Positions 53,910 to 63,399 are shown, numbered from the stretch's first letter. The stretch is DNA of 64,000 nucleotides from Paenibacillus campinasensis (GCF_002272015.1 NZ_NPBY01000030.1:62001-126000); one strand, 5' to 3'. Made by a program: numbers and translations. Notes: generated by a model from the letters alone, not told the origin.

Positions 53910-53955
53910 TATTACCAATCCCTCTCTTTTCTGTTTTGCATAGGCATCTAAATTA

Positions 53956-53968
53956 TTAGGTAACCTAA
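53956..53968. promoter_or_regulatory. Candidate MarR operator
   Basis: TTAGGTAACCTAA is a perfect 6-1-6 palindrome that touches the -10 and spans the predicted transcription start. Confidence 0.7.
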
Positions 53969-53996
53969 ATATAATGCGCCCCCCATCATATGTCAA
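53968..53996 (-). promoter_or_regulatory. Sigma-A promoter of the marR-ABC operon
   Basis: On the minus strand a consensus TTGACA (53991-53996), a 17-base spacer and TATATT (53968-53973), with the start near 53961. Confidence 0.8.
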
Positions 53997-54084
53997 CTTT
54001 GTTCTATGAATGCTTGGAACTAGACGGAATCCCCCCGTCCTTCCGTTCGCCTTATAACGTTGCGAGCGTTATTATGAAGACGCG

Positions 54085-54112
54085 CCAAAAGGCTGCCATC
54101 ACTGGCAGCCTT
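54085..54112 (-). terminator. Terminator of the nuclease-helicase gene
   Basis: AAGGCTGCCA and TGGCAGCCTT form a perfect 10-bp stem around a 4-base loop, followed by TTTT on the minus strand. Confidence 0.75.
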
Positions 54113-54222
54113 GCATGTATACGAAACCTGCGCATATCGGGGAAGGAGCCGGTTCACGCTCGGGAGCCGTACTGCTGATCAGCGGCGGTTCGCTGCTGCG
54201 GAAACCGGGTATATCAAGGGGC

Positions 54223-56511
54223 CTACCGTCTTGTGTAGTGTCTCCATTCCTCCGGCAGAAGCTGGCTGTAAGGACGGCTCAGAAAGCGGTCATCCACCAG
54301 CACCAGCGTCCCGCTGTCCTCCTCGGAGCGGATCAGTCTGCCCCCGGCCTGCATCACTTTGTTCATACCTGGAAAAACATACGCATAATCATAGCCGGGC
54401 TTGCCGGTCTGTTCGAAGTAATCCTTAATGATCTCGTTCTCAAACGACAGCTGGGGCAGCCCCACACCCACAACGACTACACTCGACAGCCGCTCGCCGC
54501 GAAGATCAATTCCTTCAGAGAAGATGCCGCCCATCACCGCGAATCCAACCAAAGCTTCCTCTGATTCAGCCTGAAAGGCGCTAAGAAACTGCTCGCGTTC
54601 TTCCTCGCGCATGCCCTGCCCCTGAAGCTGTGTCCGAACTTCGGGTATCGCCCGGATGAAGTCTGCATGGATCTCCTGCATATACGGATAGGAAGGGAGG
54701 AATACCAGCGTATTGACCGGCTTCTCCTTCACCAATTGGCACAGCATCTGAACAATCGCTTCCTTATTCTTCTCCCGGTCCTTGAAGCGTGTCGAGACAG
54801 GCAGCAAACGCACATCCAGCTGCTCCCGGGAGAAGGGGGATGGAATGGACAAGCTGTAGTCCTCCTCGTCCGCGCCCAGCATGTCGCGGTAATAGGATAA
54901 CGGGAGCAGCGTCGCCGAGAAAAGCACCGCCGAGCGGTAATTTTTGCCGGCCTGCTGCAGCAGATACGAAGGGTCCAGACAGAACAGCTTCAACAGCACC
55001 TCGCTGGCCCCGATATCGGCATAGGTGACAAACCGTTCATCATACAGCCTCGAGATGCGCAGATACGCTTGTGCCGCGAAGTAGGTCTCCAGCAGAGCCT
55101 CCGTTTCTTCCCCGTTTCTGCCGGACATTAGCTCCGCCTCGGCCTGCATCACAAACTCCTCCAGCAGTTCGGACATCAACTCGGGCTGCTGTGAGCCGAC
55201 GAAACGCTCTTGTCCGCCGCTGACCTTGCGAAGCAAAATAAAGCGGCTGTTCACCTTCTGCGCAGCCAAGTACAAGGCGGGATTAATCTCCTTGTACATC
55301 CGCTGCAGCGACAGAAATGCCGACTTATGCAGCTCTGCCGAGAACATGCTCCGAGCCCGGTCCACCAGATTATGCGCCTCGTCCACCAACAGCACGCTGC
55401 GCTTCTTAACCTCCTCCGGAAGCCGCTTGAATGACACGCGTGGATCAAATACATAGTTATAATCACATATGACAGCGTCGGCCGCATACGCGGCGTCCAG
55501 GGAAAACTCAAACGGGCATACCTGGTGCTTGCGGGCATACGTTTCAATTACCGGCCGGGTTATGAGCGTTTCATGGGTGAGCAGATCCAGAATCGCCTTA
55601 TTGATCCGATCATAATAGCCTTCGGAAAAAACACAGGCCTCCTGGCCGCAGCCCTCTTCCTCGCGAAAGCAAATTTTGTCCTTGGCCGTCAGGGTCACGG
55701 TATGCATATGCAGCCCGCCCCGTTCCATCCGGGCCATCGCTTCCTCAGCCGCCGTGCGGGTGATGGTCTTGGCTGTAAGATAGAAGATCCGATCCAGCAG
55801 CCCTTCCCCAATCGCTTTCACCGACGGGAAGATGGTGGAGATCGTTTTCCCGATGCCTGTCGGGGCTTTCGCAAACAGCTTTTTGCCCTCGGCAATGCTT
55901 TTATAGACTGCCCCGGCCAGCTTCCGCTGCCCCTCCCGGTAAGAAGGGAACGGAAAGGCGAGCTCCCGGATGCTATGATCCCTGCGCGTTCTATGCTCGT
56001 GGAGCAGCTTGGCATAGGGCGCAAAGGCCGCCACGACATCCAGCGCAAATGTCTCAAGCTCCGCATCGCTCCATTCCTGCTCATATTGCTTGCGCTCTCC
56101 GCTCGGTATGTGCACATAGGTCAAACGGACGGTGATGGTGCGCGTATCATGCTGCTTGGCATACATGTAGGCATACATCTTGGCCTGTGCCCAGTGGACC
56201 GGATAGCTGTCCTCCTCAATATCCTCCAGTCGGCCGGAGGTGGACTTGATCTCGTCGATCCATATTCGCTCTCCCTGAAAGAGCAGGCCATCACAGCGGC
56301 CTTCAATCTGAAATACCATATCCTCATATGGAATGGCTGTTTCGAGCTGCACTTCTTTCCGGTCATGTTCACCGTATTCTTTCTGCACCGTCTGGTGTGC
56401 TCTCGTGCCCTCGACCAGCGTCGAAGCAGACCGGAATCCGGATGAAATGCTGCCGCTTCGAAACACATATTCGACAAGCGGCCTTACGGATATTGGAACG
56501 ATCACAGGCAT
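54223..56511 (-). CDS. DinG/Rad3-type helicase with N-terminal PD-(D/E)XK nuclease domain
   Basis: A 762-residue protein. Residues about 1-170 form a RecB-like nuclease domain with the DEIKST core and an upstream acidic residue in EGRCDGLLF. The superfamily 2 XPD-type helicase follows: Walker A APTGIGKT, an iron-sulfur domain with cysteines in ICFREEEGCGQEAC and HQVCPFE, VDEAHNLVD (DEAH box) and a C-terminal motor with GGIFSEGIDLRGE. It should be a 5'-3' DNA helicase-nuclease in repair. ATG at 56511 follows AAAGGAG; the 12-codon extension is rejected. An extended -10 promoter lies at 56594-56602. Confidence 0.92.
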   Translation of the reverse strand: MPVIVPISVRPLVEYVFRSGSISSGFRSASTLVEGTRAHQTVQKEYGEHDRKEVQLETAIPYEDMVFQIEGRCDGLLFQGERIWIDEIKSTSGRLEDIEEDSYPVHWAQAKMYAYMYAKQHDTRTITVRLTYVHIPSGERKQYEQEWSDAELETFALDVVAAFAPYAKLLHEHRTRRDHSIRELAFPFPSYREGQRKLAGAVYKSIAEGKKLFAKAPTGIGKTISTIFPSVKAIGEGLLDRIFYLTAKTITRTAAEEAMARMERGGLHMHTVTLTAKDKICFREEEGCGQEACVFSEGYYDRINKAILDLLTHETLITRPVIETYARKHQVCPFEFSLDAAYAADAVICDYNYVFDPRVSFKRLPEEVKKRSVLLVDEAHNLVDRARSMFSAELHKSAFLSLQRMYKEINPALYLAAQKVNSRFILLRKVSGGQERFVGSQQPELMSELLEEFVMQAEAELMSGRNGEETEALLETYFAAQAYLRISRLYDERFVTYADIGASEVLLKLFCLDPSYLLQQAGKNYRSAVLFSATLLPLSYYRDMLGADEEDYSLSIPSPFSREQLDVRLLPVSTRFKDREKNKEAIVQMLCQLVKEKPVNTLVFLPSYPYMQEIHADFIRAIPEVRTQLQGQGMREEEREQFLSAFQAESEEALVGFAVMGGIFSEGIDLRGERLSSVVVVGVGLPQLSFENEIIKDYFEQTGKPGYDYAYVFPGMNKVMQAGGRLIRSEEDSGTLVLVDDRFLSRPYSQLLPEEWRHYTRR

Positions 56512-56593
56512 TGGCGGGTCTCCTTTGACATCAGCTTCACGATACACCTTGTTCGATATGCGAATACGCCGATTTCATCTTGTTATAGAGCGT

Positions 56594-56602
56594 ATTATAC
56601 CA
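56594..56602 (-). promoter_or_regulatory. Extended -10 promoter of the nuclease-helicase gene
   Basis: TGGTATAAT on the minus strand, with only a weak -35 (TGCATT, 17 bases upstream), gives a leader of about 75 bases. The remainder of the 345-base gap holds this and the terminator at 56671-56720. Confidence 0.55.
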
Positions 56603-56670
56603 AACATCCGTTCCTGAATGCACCGTCTGGCTGACGAAGCGCCCGGCCGTTTCCGACCTGAGCACACAGC

Positions 56671-56720
56671 AAAAAAGCGCACAGGCACCGCCCGCTAATA
56701 GCGATACGGTCCTATGCGCC
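56671..56720 (-). terminator. Terminator of pdaA
   Basis: On the minus strand GCGCATAGGACCG pairs imperfectly with CGGTGCCTGTGCGC, followed by TTTTTT. Confidence 0.65.
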
Positions 56721-56856
56721 TGGTCTTGAGTTCCCGACTGGTTCCAGAAGGGACGCACGCTCTTTCATCCTCAGACTCAGCATGCGTTGTTTTACCGCAG
56801 GATGGCGGCCCACCGTTCCCAGGACAGGACCACCACCTGCGCGGCCTGTCCGGCAA

Positions 56857-57654
56857 TTAAGGCGCCTTCTTCTGCATATCGTCCAGGGACTTGAATTCGT
56901 AGCCCCGGCGGCGAGCCTCGTCAATGATACGGCCTAGCGCCTCGGCATTATCCTTGGAAATGGAATGCAGGAGCATCACCGCTCCCGGATGCAATTGCGC
57001 CGTGACTTTATCGTATGCGTACCCTGCCCCGCGCTGAGCTTTCACATCCCAATCCATATAAGCCAGTGACCAGAACACGTTCGTGTAGCCCAGCTCCTTG
57101 CTGACCGCCAGCGATCGCTCATCGAAGATCCCCCGGGGGGTTCGCAAATACTTCATCTCCTGCTGGCCGGTGATGCGGGCCACCTCCGCCTTGACCCGCT
57201 CCAGCTCCTGCTGGAGCTGCTGCGGGGAAATGGTGGTCACATCCGGATGGTTCCAGGAATGGTTCCCGATAATATGGCCTTCGGCTGCCATCCGTTTCAG
57301 CAGCTCCTCCTGGGTCTTCACATAATGGCCCGTCACAAAAAACGTAGCCGGCACCTTCTTCTCCTTCAGGGTATCCAGGATCCGCGCCGTATACCCGTTC
57401 TCGTAACCGTTGTCAAAGGTGAGGTACAGCTCTTTCTTCTCGGGGTCGCCCATGAATATGGCGCCGTATTTCTGAAGCAGCTCCTTGAAGCCCTCCTGAT
57501 CAATGGAAGGAAGCTTACCGTCAACGCTTTTCTTAAAGCCGAAATGAAATGGTCCGCTGCCCGCTGCAAGCGCAGTGCCAGGGGCAGCAGAGACAAGCAC
57601 CAGCACCAGGAGCAGCAGGAACGCAGGTTGCAGGCCCCAGCCTTTCTTCATCAT
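56857..57654 (-). CDS. pdaA: Delta-lactam-forming polysaccharide deacetylase PdaA
   Basis: A 265-residue secreted or anchored CE4 deacetylase. A signal peptide covers about residues 1-30 (FLLLLVLVLVSAAPGTALA). The NodB-type domain has TFDNGYENGY (catalytic Asp and metal Asp) and HSWNHPD with the two metal His; LRTPRGIFDE and MLLHSISKDN complete the site. The TFDNGYENGYT form is specific to PdaA, which removes acetyl groups from muramic acid to make the muramic delta-lactam of spore cortex. AGGAGAG precedes the ATG. Sporulation control is expected, but no promoter was identified. Confidence 0.94.
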   Translation of the reverse strand: MMKKGWGLQPAFLLLLVLVLVSAAPGTALAAGSGPFHFGFKKSVDGKLPSIDQEGFKELLQKYGAIFMGDPEKKELYLTFDNGYENGYTARILDTLKEKKVPATFFVTGHYVKTQEELLKRMAAEGHIIGNHSWNHPDVTTISPQQLQQELERVKAEVARITGQQEMKYLRTPRGIFDERSLAVSKELGYTNVFWSLAYMDWDVKAQRGAGYAYDKVTAQLHPGAVMLLHSISKDNAEALGRIIDEARRRGYEFKSLDDMQKKAP

Positions 57655-57805
57655 ATCCGTTCTCTCCTATCATTCGTGTCGATTCGATGGGAACAGAAAG
57701 CGCTCCCCCATGCTGTGAAAGCATACCATCCTAATATTCCTCATCCGGAGAAAACTATGTGTCTGACCGCAGCCTCGGCTCTACAACATCTGCTACCGAT
57801 CGTCG

Positions 57806-58849
57806 TCAGGTAATCGTGACCGTTCTTCCTTCCTTCGCGCTCTCGTAAGCCGCTTCAATGATCCGGATGACGTCCCGTGCATCCTCGGCACTGACCGGCA
57901 GCGGGCCCCCTTCCAGGATCGCTTCGGCCAGTCCCTGGTAGAAAGCCTGATATCTTCCCGGCAGCGTTTCAATCTCGCCTTGCACAGCCAGACCGCTAAA
58001 CTCTGTCGCGAGCTGGCCGTATTGCTCCGGCTGATCCTCTCCCCAGCCGGTATCGCCTGGGCGCATGCCCTCCTTGAGCTGATCCTCCTGGGGATCGCCC
58101 CCGTATTTCAGGAAGCTCCCGAGGTCGCCATGCAGCTCGAATTTCGGCCCTGTCTGGCGCACCAGCGAGCCGGCATGGAGAATGACCCGAAACGATTCGT
58201 AGATCAGTACAAGGTGGAAATAATCCGTCACCTGCGACCCGCGTCGTTCCGCCTGCAGATCAGCCCACAAGCGAGCCGGCATTCCGAACAGGAACAGCGC
58301 CTGGTCGATCAGATGAGAGCCCAGATCGTACAGTGTCCCCGAACCGGGAAGCCCCTGCTCCCGCCATTTATCCTCCTTGACCTCCGGCCGATAGCGATTG
58401 AAGTGTGCCTGGTATAGCGACAGCTTCCCGAGCGCTCTCATATCCAGCAGATTGCGGACCGTCAGAAAATCATTGTCCCAGCGGCGATTATGATATACCG
58501 TCAGCAGCACGCCATGCTGCCTGGCCAATTCAATCAGCTCGTCCGCTTCAGCTGAGGTGACGGTGAACGGCTTTTCCACAACGACATGCTTGCCGGCCGC
58601 AATCGCTTGTTTGGCATACGGATAGTGCGTCGTATTCGGACTCGTGATGATGACGACCCGAAGCTCGGGGTCAGCCAGCAATTCATCGACCGTGCTCACC
58701 ACCTTCGCTCCGGGGAGATCGCGGTGCACCTTGTCCGGTTTCGAAGATACGACGGTCGTAATGACAAAATCAGGAACACTCGTGATTACCGGTACGTGAA
58801 ACACGGACCCGGACAGTCCGTAACCGATGATTCCTGCCTGGATGGTCAT
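57806..58849 (-). CDS. iolW: NADP-dependent scyllo-inositol dehydrogenase, IolW-like (Gfo/Idh/MocA)
   Basis: A 347-residue oxidoreductase. The N-terminal Rossmann fold begins GIIGYGLSGSVFHVPVI, followed by VVIITSPNTTHYPYAKQAI and the catalytic-Lys motif HVVVEKP. The C-terminal substrate domain has YHNRRWDNDFLTVRNLL, YRPEVKEDKWRE and LYDLGSHLIDQ, all close to B. subtilis IolW (YvaA). It probably interconverts scyllo-inositol and scyllo-inosose with NADP(H). ATG at 58849 follows AAAGGAGG at good spacing. No other inositol genes are in the window. Confidence 0.88.
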   Translation of the reverse strand: MTIQAGIIGYGLSGSVFHVPVITSVPDFVITTVVSSKPDKVHRDLPGAKVVSTVDELLADPELRVVIITSPNTTHYPYAKQAIAAGKHVVVEKPFTVTSAEADELIELARQHGVLLTVYHNRRWDNDFLTVRNLLDMRALGKLSLYQAHFNRYRPEVKEDKWREQGLPGSGTLYDLGSHLIDQALFLFGMPARLWADLQAERRGSQVTDYFHLVLIYESFRVILHAGSLVRQTGPKFELHGDLGSFLKYGGDPQEDQLKEGMRPGDTGWGEDQPEQYGQLATEFSGLAVQGEIETLPGRYQAFYQGLAEAILEGGPLPVSAEDARDVIRIIEAAYESAKEGRTVTIT

Positions 58850-59113
58850 AGCTCGGGACCTCCTTTTCAAGCATTTTGGAATTCGCGTGCTGAGCCTTGC
58901 CCATCATTACCCTGTTTCCTTTGTTCATTTATCGTAACATGCCCCAAATTTCCCGGCAAAAAACAAAGCGGAAGCCCGCGCGGCCCGTACGCCAACAAGC
59001 CGCATCGTCCCCCTGCCCTCCATGTGCCGGGCGAGCCATTCCTGATTATGATCGGGACGTTCCCGTTTGGAAATGTATAATATCACATATTGGGCCATTC
59101 CCTTCCAGCCAGA

Positions 59114-60052
59114 TCAGGTTCTTGTACGATCCCCCTGTTCGTCAACCCGGATTTCGCCCGGCTCGTCTGTCTCCCCAAGCAATTTGCGCGTAAAGGCAAT
59201 CCACTCCCTCGCCGCAAAGGACATATAGCGATCCTTCCGCCAGATCATCCCGAGCTGCCACGGAATCGTCGGATTGTCGAGCGGCAGAATCGCCACCCTG
59301 GAAGAATCAATCTCCTTGCAGATCGTCTCCGGCAGCAGGGCAATCCCCAAATTCGCCGCCACCATGCCGCTGATCAAATCCCATTGCGAGCTTTCATAGA
59401 CGACCCTGGGCTCGAACCCTGCTTGTATGCACTCCCGGATGATCCGGTCATGAAGGGTGAAATCCTCGCGAAAGAGCACAAAGGGTTCATCCGCCAATTC
59501 CGCCAGATCCACCCACTCCCGCCCTGCAAGCCGGTGTGAAGGATGTACCAGCAGGTTCAGCTTCTCCCTGACAAAAGAGTAGGAGTGAAACACCTGCTCA
59601 TCCACAGGCAGCACTGCTACGCCGATATCGAGCTGTCCGCTTTCCACATCGGCCTCCACTTTTTTCGCCCCGTCTTCAAACAGTTGGATCGTAATCTTAG
59701 GATATTCGCGATGGAACAAGCCGATGACCTCCGGAAAAAAACTGGAGCCGACCATCGGCGGCAGACCGATGCGCAAATGCCCGCGTCTTAGGTTCATCAG
59801 GTCCTCCAGCTCGTCGGACACCTGCTGAAAGGACTCAACCATCTGCTGTGCCTGCTGATACATGATCCGCCCGGCATCAGTCAGCTCGATCTTCTTTCCC
59901 TGGCGATAAAACAGCGTTACGCCCCATTCATCCTCCATGTTGCGGATCGTCTTGCTGATGGTGGGCTGGGTGATGTACAGCCGCTCCGCCGCTTTGGTAA
60001 AGCTCCCCGCGCGGGCAACCTCCAAAAAATACTGCAAATGACGTATGTCCAT
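59114..60052 (-). CDS. cidR: LysR-family regulator CidR
   Basis: A 312-residue LysR regulator. The N-terminal winged helix is at about residues 1-60 (FLEVARAGSFTKAAERLYITQPTISK, read as two overlapping blocks), followed by an effector-binding domain from about residue 90. It is divergent from cidAB-like genes, as cidR (ywbI) is next to ywbHG in B. subtilis, where acetate or pyruvate overflow is the inducing condition. The 129-base intergenic region should hold the shared operator. AAGGGATG precedes the ATG. Confidence 0.9.
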   Translation of the reverse strand: MDIRHLQYFLEVARAGSFTKAAERLYITQPTISKTIRNMEDEWGVTLFYRQGKKIELTDAGRIMYQQAQQMVESFQQVSDELEDLMNLRRGHLRIGLPPMVGSSFFPEVIGLFHREYPKITIQLFEDGAKKVEADVESGQLDIGVAVLPVDEQVFHSYSFVREKLNLLVHPSHRLAGREWVDLAELADEPFVLFREDFTLHDRIIRECIQAGFEPRVVYESSQWDLISGMVAANLGIALLPETICKEIDSSRVAILPLDNPTIPWQLGMIWRKDRYMSFAAREWIAFTRKLLGETDEPGEIRVDEQGDRTRT

Positions 60053-60121
60053 CTGATCGCATCCCTTCTGACTGTTTTACTAGTATAGATAAATGGAATG
60101 GATATCATTCGATATATGCAT

Positions 60122-60150
60122 TTTACCTATGAAAGCAGTCGTTGTAAAAT
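60122..60150 (+). promoter_or_regulatory. Promoter of cidAB
   Basis: TTTACC, a 17-base spacer and TAAAAT at 60145-60150, giving a start about 25 bases before the cidA ATG. Confidence 0.55.
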
Positions 60151-60181
60151 TTCATTAAAGAATGAAAAGGAGGGACAGATC

Positions 60182-60553
60182 ATGAAAAACGTCATAATAG
60201 GAAGTTTGCAGGTGGCTGGCTTTATGCTCTTGTCCCTGCTGCTGGATCGACTGGTGGAGTGGCTGAATATTGGCATTCCCGGCAGCATTCTGGGAATTGT
60301 CATTGTGTTTATTTTGCTCGAAACAGGCATTTTACAACTTGAATGGATTGAGCTTGGCGCAAACTGGCTGCTGGCGGAGCTGCTGTTGTTCTTCATCCCT
60401 GCGGCAGTTGGCATTATGAAATTTTTTCCGATGCTGGAGAGCGACGGACTTCAAATATTGGCGGTTGTCTTGATCGGCACCATTACCGTGATGGTCACAT
60501 CCGGCCTTACGGCCACCCTGATCTCATCCAGAAAGGAGCGAAAGCGCATATGA
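60182..60553 (+). CDS. cidA: Holin-like CidA/LrgA family protein
   Basis: A 123-residue membrane protein with four predicted helices. The family pattern LNIGIPGSILGIVIVFILLETG and LLFFIPAAVGIMKFF is complete. CidA-type proteins form holin-like assemblies linked to cell lysis and to pyruvate or acetate handling. ATG at 60182 follows AAAGGAGGG; a 28-codon extension is rejected. The stop overlaps the cidB start by four bases. Confidence 0.93.
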   Translation: MKNVIIGSLQVAGFMLLSLLLDRLVEWLNIGIPGSILGIVIVFILLETGILQLEWIELGANWLLAELLLFFIPAAVGIMKFFPMLESDGLQILAVVLIGTITVMVTSGLTATLISSRKERKRI

Positions 60554-61239
60554 GTTTGTTACTGCTCGGATTATACGGCTTGCCGCTGACGATCGGCATC
60601 TACTGGGGCGCCAAGATGCTGTACCAGCGTCTGCCGAAGGTCTATCTGTCCCCGCTTCTGATCACGCCGCTCCTCATCGTGGTCCTGCTGACCCAAGCGG
60701 GCGGCTCCTATGAGGCATACCATGAAGGAGCGCAGTGGATCAGCAAGCTGCTGCAACCCGCGACGATCGCCTTTGCGGTACCGTTATATAAGAACTTTCA
60801 AACTTTGAAAAAGCATGCCGCCGAAATTATCGTCAGCGTGCTGACCGGCTCCATGTTTGCCATCATCTCGTCTGCGCTGCTCGCCAAATGGCTTCACCTG
60901 AGCAGTGATCTGGCCACCAGTCTGATCCCGCGCTCGATTACGACCCCCATTGCGATGGATGTGTCGGCAGTGATCGGCGGCGTGCCTAACATGACGGCGG
61001 TGTTTGTTATCCTCACCGGCATTCTCGGCGCCATGATCGGGCCTCCCATCATGCGCATATTCCATATCAAAGGCGACATCGCCCGGGGTGTGCTGTTCGG
61101 GACGAGCGCCCACGGAACGGGCACTTCCAAAGCATTTGAGTTCAACTCCCTGTCGGGAACGATATCCAGCATTTCGATGATCGTGGCCGCCTTGTTTACG
61201 CTTGGGGTTGCCCCACTGATGGTCTCCTTCCTGCAATAA
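60550..61239 (+). CDS. cidB: CidB/LrgB family membrane protein
   Basis: A 229-residue protein with six or more helices. The LrgB signature region is TSLIPRSITTPIAMDVSAVIGG (quoted in part) with GTSAHGTGTSKAFE near the end. It functions with CidA as a membrane module affecting autolysis or pyruvate uptake. The start overlaps the cidA stop (ATGA), so the two are translationally coupled. Confidence 0.93.
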   Translation: MSLLLLGLYGLPLTIGIYWGAKMLYQRLPKVYLSPLLITPLLIVVLLTQAGGSYEAYHEGAQWISKLLQPATIAFAVPLYKNFQTLKKHAAEIIVSVLTGSMFAIISSALLAKWLHLSSDLATSLIPRSITTPIAMDVSAVIGGVPNMTAVFVILTGILGAMIGPPIMRIFHIKGDIARGVLFGTSAHGTGTSKAFEFNSLSGTISSISMIVAALFTLGVAPLMVSFLQ

Positions 61240-61242
61240 CCC

Positions 61243-61307
61243 AAATAAAGGCAAAAACGAAGGGTATCGCCGTTTTTCTTGTGCGGACCCCGGTTTTGCC
61301 TTATTTT
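61243..61307 (+). terminator. Terminator of cidAB
   Basis: AAGGCAAAA and TTTTGCCTT arms enclose an alternative inner hairpin AAAAACG/CGTTTTT; TATTTT follows. Confidence 0.7.
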
Positions 61308-61334
61308 CCATTTCCTCGGCTGTGACTTCCCGCT

Positions 61335-61363
61335 TTGACAACCCGATGTGAAGAGGGCATAAT
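61335..61363 (+). promoter_or_regulatory. Sigma-A promoter of the LTA-synthase-like gene
   Basis: A perfect TTGACA (61335-61340), a 17-base spacer and CATAAT (61358-61363). The leader to the GTG at 61491 is about 120 bases. Confidence 0.65.
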
Positions 61364-61490
61364 AAATTCTGTTCATCAGTTTTGTAAAATCAGGATAAGA
61401 ATATCGAAACATTTAAATCCAAAATTACGTTTTATTCCTAAGAGTGACGAAATGAGGACCGAAGACGGAATGGAAAGGAAGGCGATCGCA

Positions 61491-63350
61491 GTGTTCTCCA
61501 CTTCACGGTTTCGGTTAACACTCACGAAACCTTTTATGTTTTTTTCGATCATCTTGCTGCTCAAGAGCTATCTCGCCTGGATGGTCATCTTTGACGATGT
61601 CCTACCCTGGAGACCGCTTATTACAGAGATTCCATTCATCTGGCTCTTGTTCAGTCTGATTGAATGGTTCGCTTCCAAACGGAAGATGGCGATCTACATG
61701 GCCGTCAACCTGCTGCTGACGGGCATTTTCTTCGCAGCTATCATGTATTATAAATATTACGGTGTCATCGTAACCTATCATGCGCTGGAGCAGGTGAATC
61801 AGGTTACGGCTGTCAGCAATAGCGTATTCTCTCTCATGGATCCTTACTACTTGCTGATCTTTACCGATATTATCGTCTTGTTCATTCTGCTTCGGCGCAG
61901 CGACCGGGTTAAGAAATGGAAAGCCCGGCACGCCCATAGGGAAAAGCGGATGCTCACCTCCGTTGTATTCGTTCTTTCCCTTATGATCTGTCTGTTTCAG
62001 ATCATGCCGAATCGCGCCAGCATGAATGAGATCATCAAGGCTCAGGAGATGGGCATTCTCAACTATGAGGCTTATACGATTTTCCAGCAGGAAAATACGG
62101 AGCTGGTGGATGCTAAGACTATCAATCAGGAAGCCATCCATGCGTTAAAGGGCATTTCCGATCCCGAAGAGCCTCAGCTTGCAGGCGTCGCGAAGGGCAA
62201 GAATCTGATCATTATCCAGATGGAGTCGTTCCAGGAATTCCTGATCGGCCTTGAGCTTGACGGACAGGAAATCACGCCGAACATGAACAAGCTGGCCCGG
62301 GAGAGTCTGTACTTCCCGAACTTCTATCAGAATGTCGGCCAGGGCAACACCTCGGATGCTGAATTCGTAGTCAACACATCGTTTTATATCCCGCCTCGGG
62401 GGGCTGCCACGCAGCATTACGCGGACAAGGCGCTGCCAAGTCTGCCGAAGCTGCTCAAGGCGGAAGGCTATGATACGGCGACTTTCCATACGAATGTCGT
62501 AGAGTTCTGGAACCGGGGCGAGCTGTACAAGGCGCTTGGTTTTGACCGCTATTATGACAAGTCCTTCTTCGGAGAAGAGGACAAACTCTTCTTCGGGGCC
62601 TCCGATGATGTGCTGTATGAGAAAACAGCGCCGGAGCTGAAAAGCATGGCTCATTCCGGAAATCCGTTCTACGCCCAGGTCATTTCGATGTCTGCTCATC
62701 ATCCGTATACGATTCCTGAATACAAGCACCGGATGCTGCTGCCGGAGCGCTATGAGGGCACCTTCGTCGGCGAGTATATTCGGGCACAGAACTATGCCGA
62801 TGACGCGCTGGGACAATTCATAGAGCAGCTCAAGGCAGACGGCATCTGGGACAATAGCCTGATCGTCGTTTATGGCGATCATCTCGGGCTGCCGATTTAC
62901 TCGCTGAACAACAAGGATAAAGAGCTGATGCACGAAATTTTCGGCCGCGACTATGATTCGGCCGATATGATTAACATCCCGCTCATGATTCACAGCAGCG
63001 GCATTGAGCCGGATGTACTGGAGCAGGTTGGCGGACAGATCGATTTGCTCCCGACGATCGCGAATCTGATGGGCGTCTCGATGGAGGGCCATCTGTACTT
63101 TGGTCAAGATCTGCTGAACCATGGCGAAGAGAACCTGCTGCCGGAGCGCTATTATCTTCCTTCCGGCACCTTCATCAACAGCTCGACGCTGTACATTCCG
63201 GGCATCGGCTTTGAGGACGGGGAAGCGAAGCCTCTCCCACATTCCGATGCATCCGCCGTCAAGGCAACAGAGAATGAGTTCGAGCGTGCGCTGGAGCTGC
63301 TTCATCTGTCCGACAGCTATGTCAAACAGCTGCCCAGCCACAATCAATAA
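61491..63350 (+). CDS. LTA synthase family membrane sulfatase-fold protein
   Basis: A 619-residue protein with five N-terminal helices (to about residue 175) and an extracellular sulfatase-like domain. The catalytic Thr is in GQGNTSDAEFVVNTSF, metal ligands are suggested by MESFQEF and YGDHLGLP, and MSAHHPYTIPE is a family block. LtaS-type enzymes build or prime polyglycerol-phosphate lipoteichoic acid from phosphatidylglycerol. It resembles LtaS, YfnI, YqgS or YvgJ; I cannot tell which. I prefer the GTG at 61491 because AAGGAAGG is 8 bases upstream; the ATG at 61470 is an alternative. Confidence 0.9.
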   Translation: MFSTSRFRLTLTKPFMFFSIILLLKSYLAWMVIFDDVLPWRPLITEIPFIWLLFSLIEWFASKRKMAIYMAVNLLLTGIFFAAIMYYKYYGVIVTYHALEQVNQVTAVSNSVFSLMDPYYLLIFTDIIVLFILLRRSDRVKKWKARHAHREKRMLTSVVFVLSLMICLFQIMPNRASMNEIIKAQEMGILNYEAYTIFQQENTELVDAKTINQEAIHALKGISDPEEPQLAGVAKGKNLIIIQMESFQEFLIGLELDGQEITPNMNKLARESLYFPNFYQNVGQGNTSDAEFVVNTSFYIPPRGAATQHYADKALPSLPKLLKAEGYDTATFHTNVVEFWNRGELYKALGFDRYYDKSFFGEEDKLFFGASDDVLYEKTAPELKSMAHSGNPFYAQVISMSAHHPYTIPEYKHRMLLPERYEGTFVGEYIRAQNYADDALGQFIEQLKADGIWDNSLIVVYGDHLGLPIYSLNNKDKELMHEIFGRDYDSADMINIPLMIHSSGIEPDVLEQVGGQIDLLPTIANLMGVSMEGHLYFGQDLLNHGEENLLPERYYLPSGTFINSSTLYIPGIGFEDGEAKPLPHSDASAVKATENEFERALELLHLSDSYVKQLPSHNQ

Positions 63351-63363
63351 TAATCCATGAATC

Positions 63364-63399
63364 AGAGCCTCCCTTGCATCAGGCAAGGGAGGCTCTTTT
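63364..63399 (+). terminator. Terminator of the LTA-synthase-like gene
   Basis: AGAGCCTCCCTTGC and GCAAGGGAGGCTCT form a perfect 14-bp stem around a 5-base loop, followed by TTTT. Confidence 0.9.
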
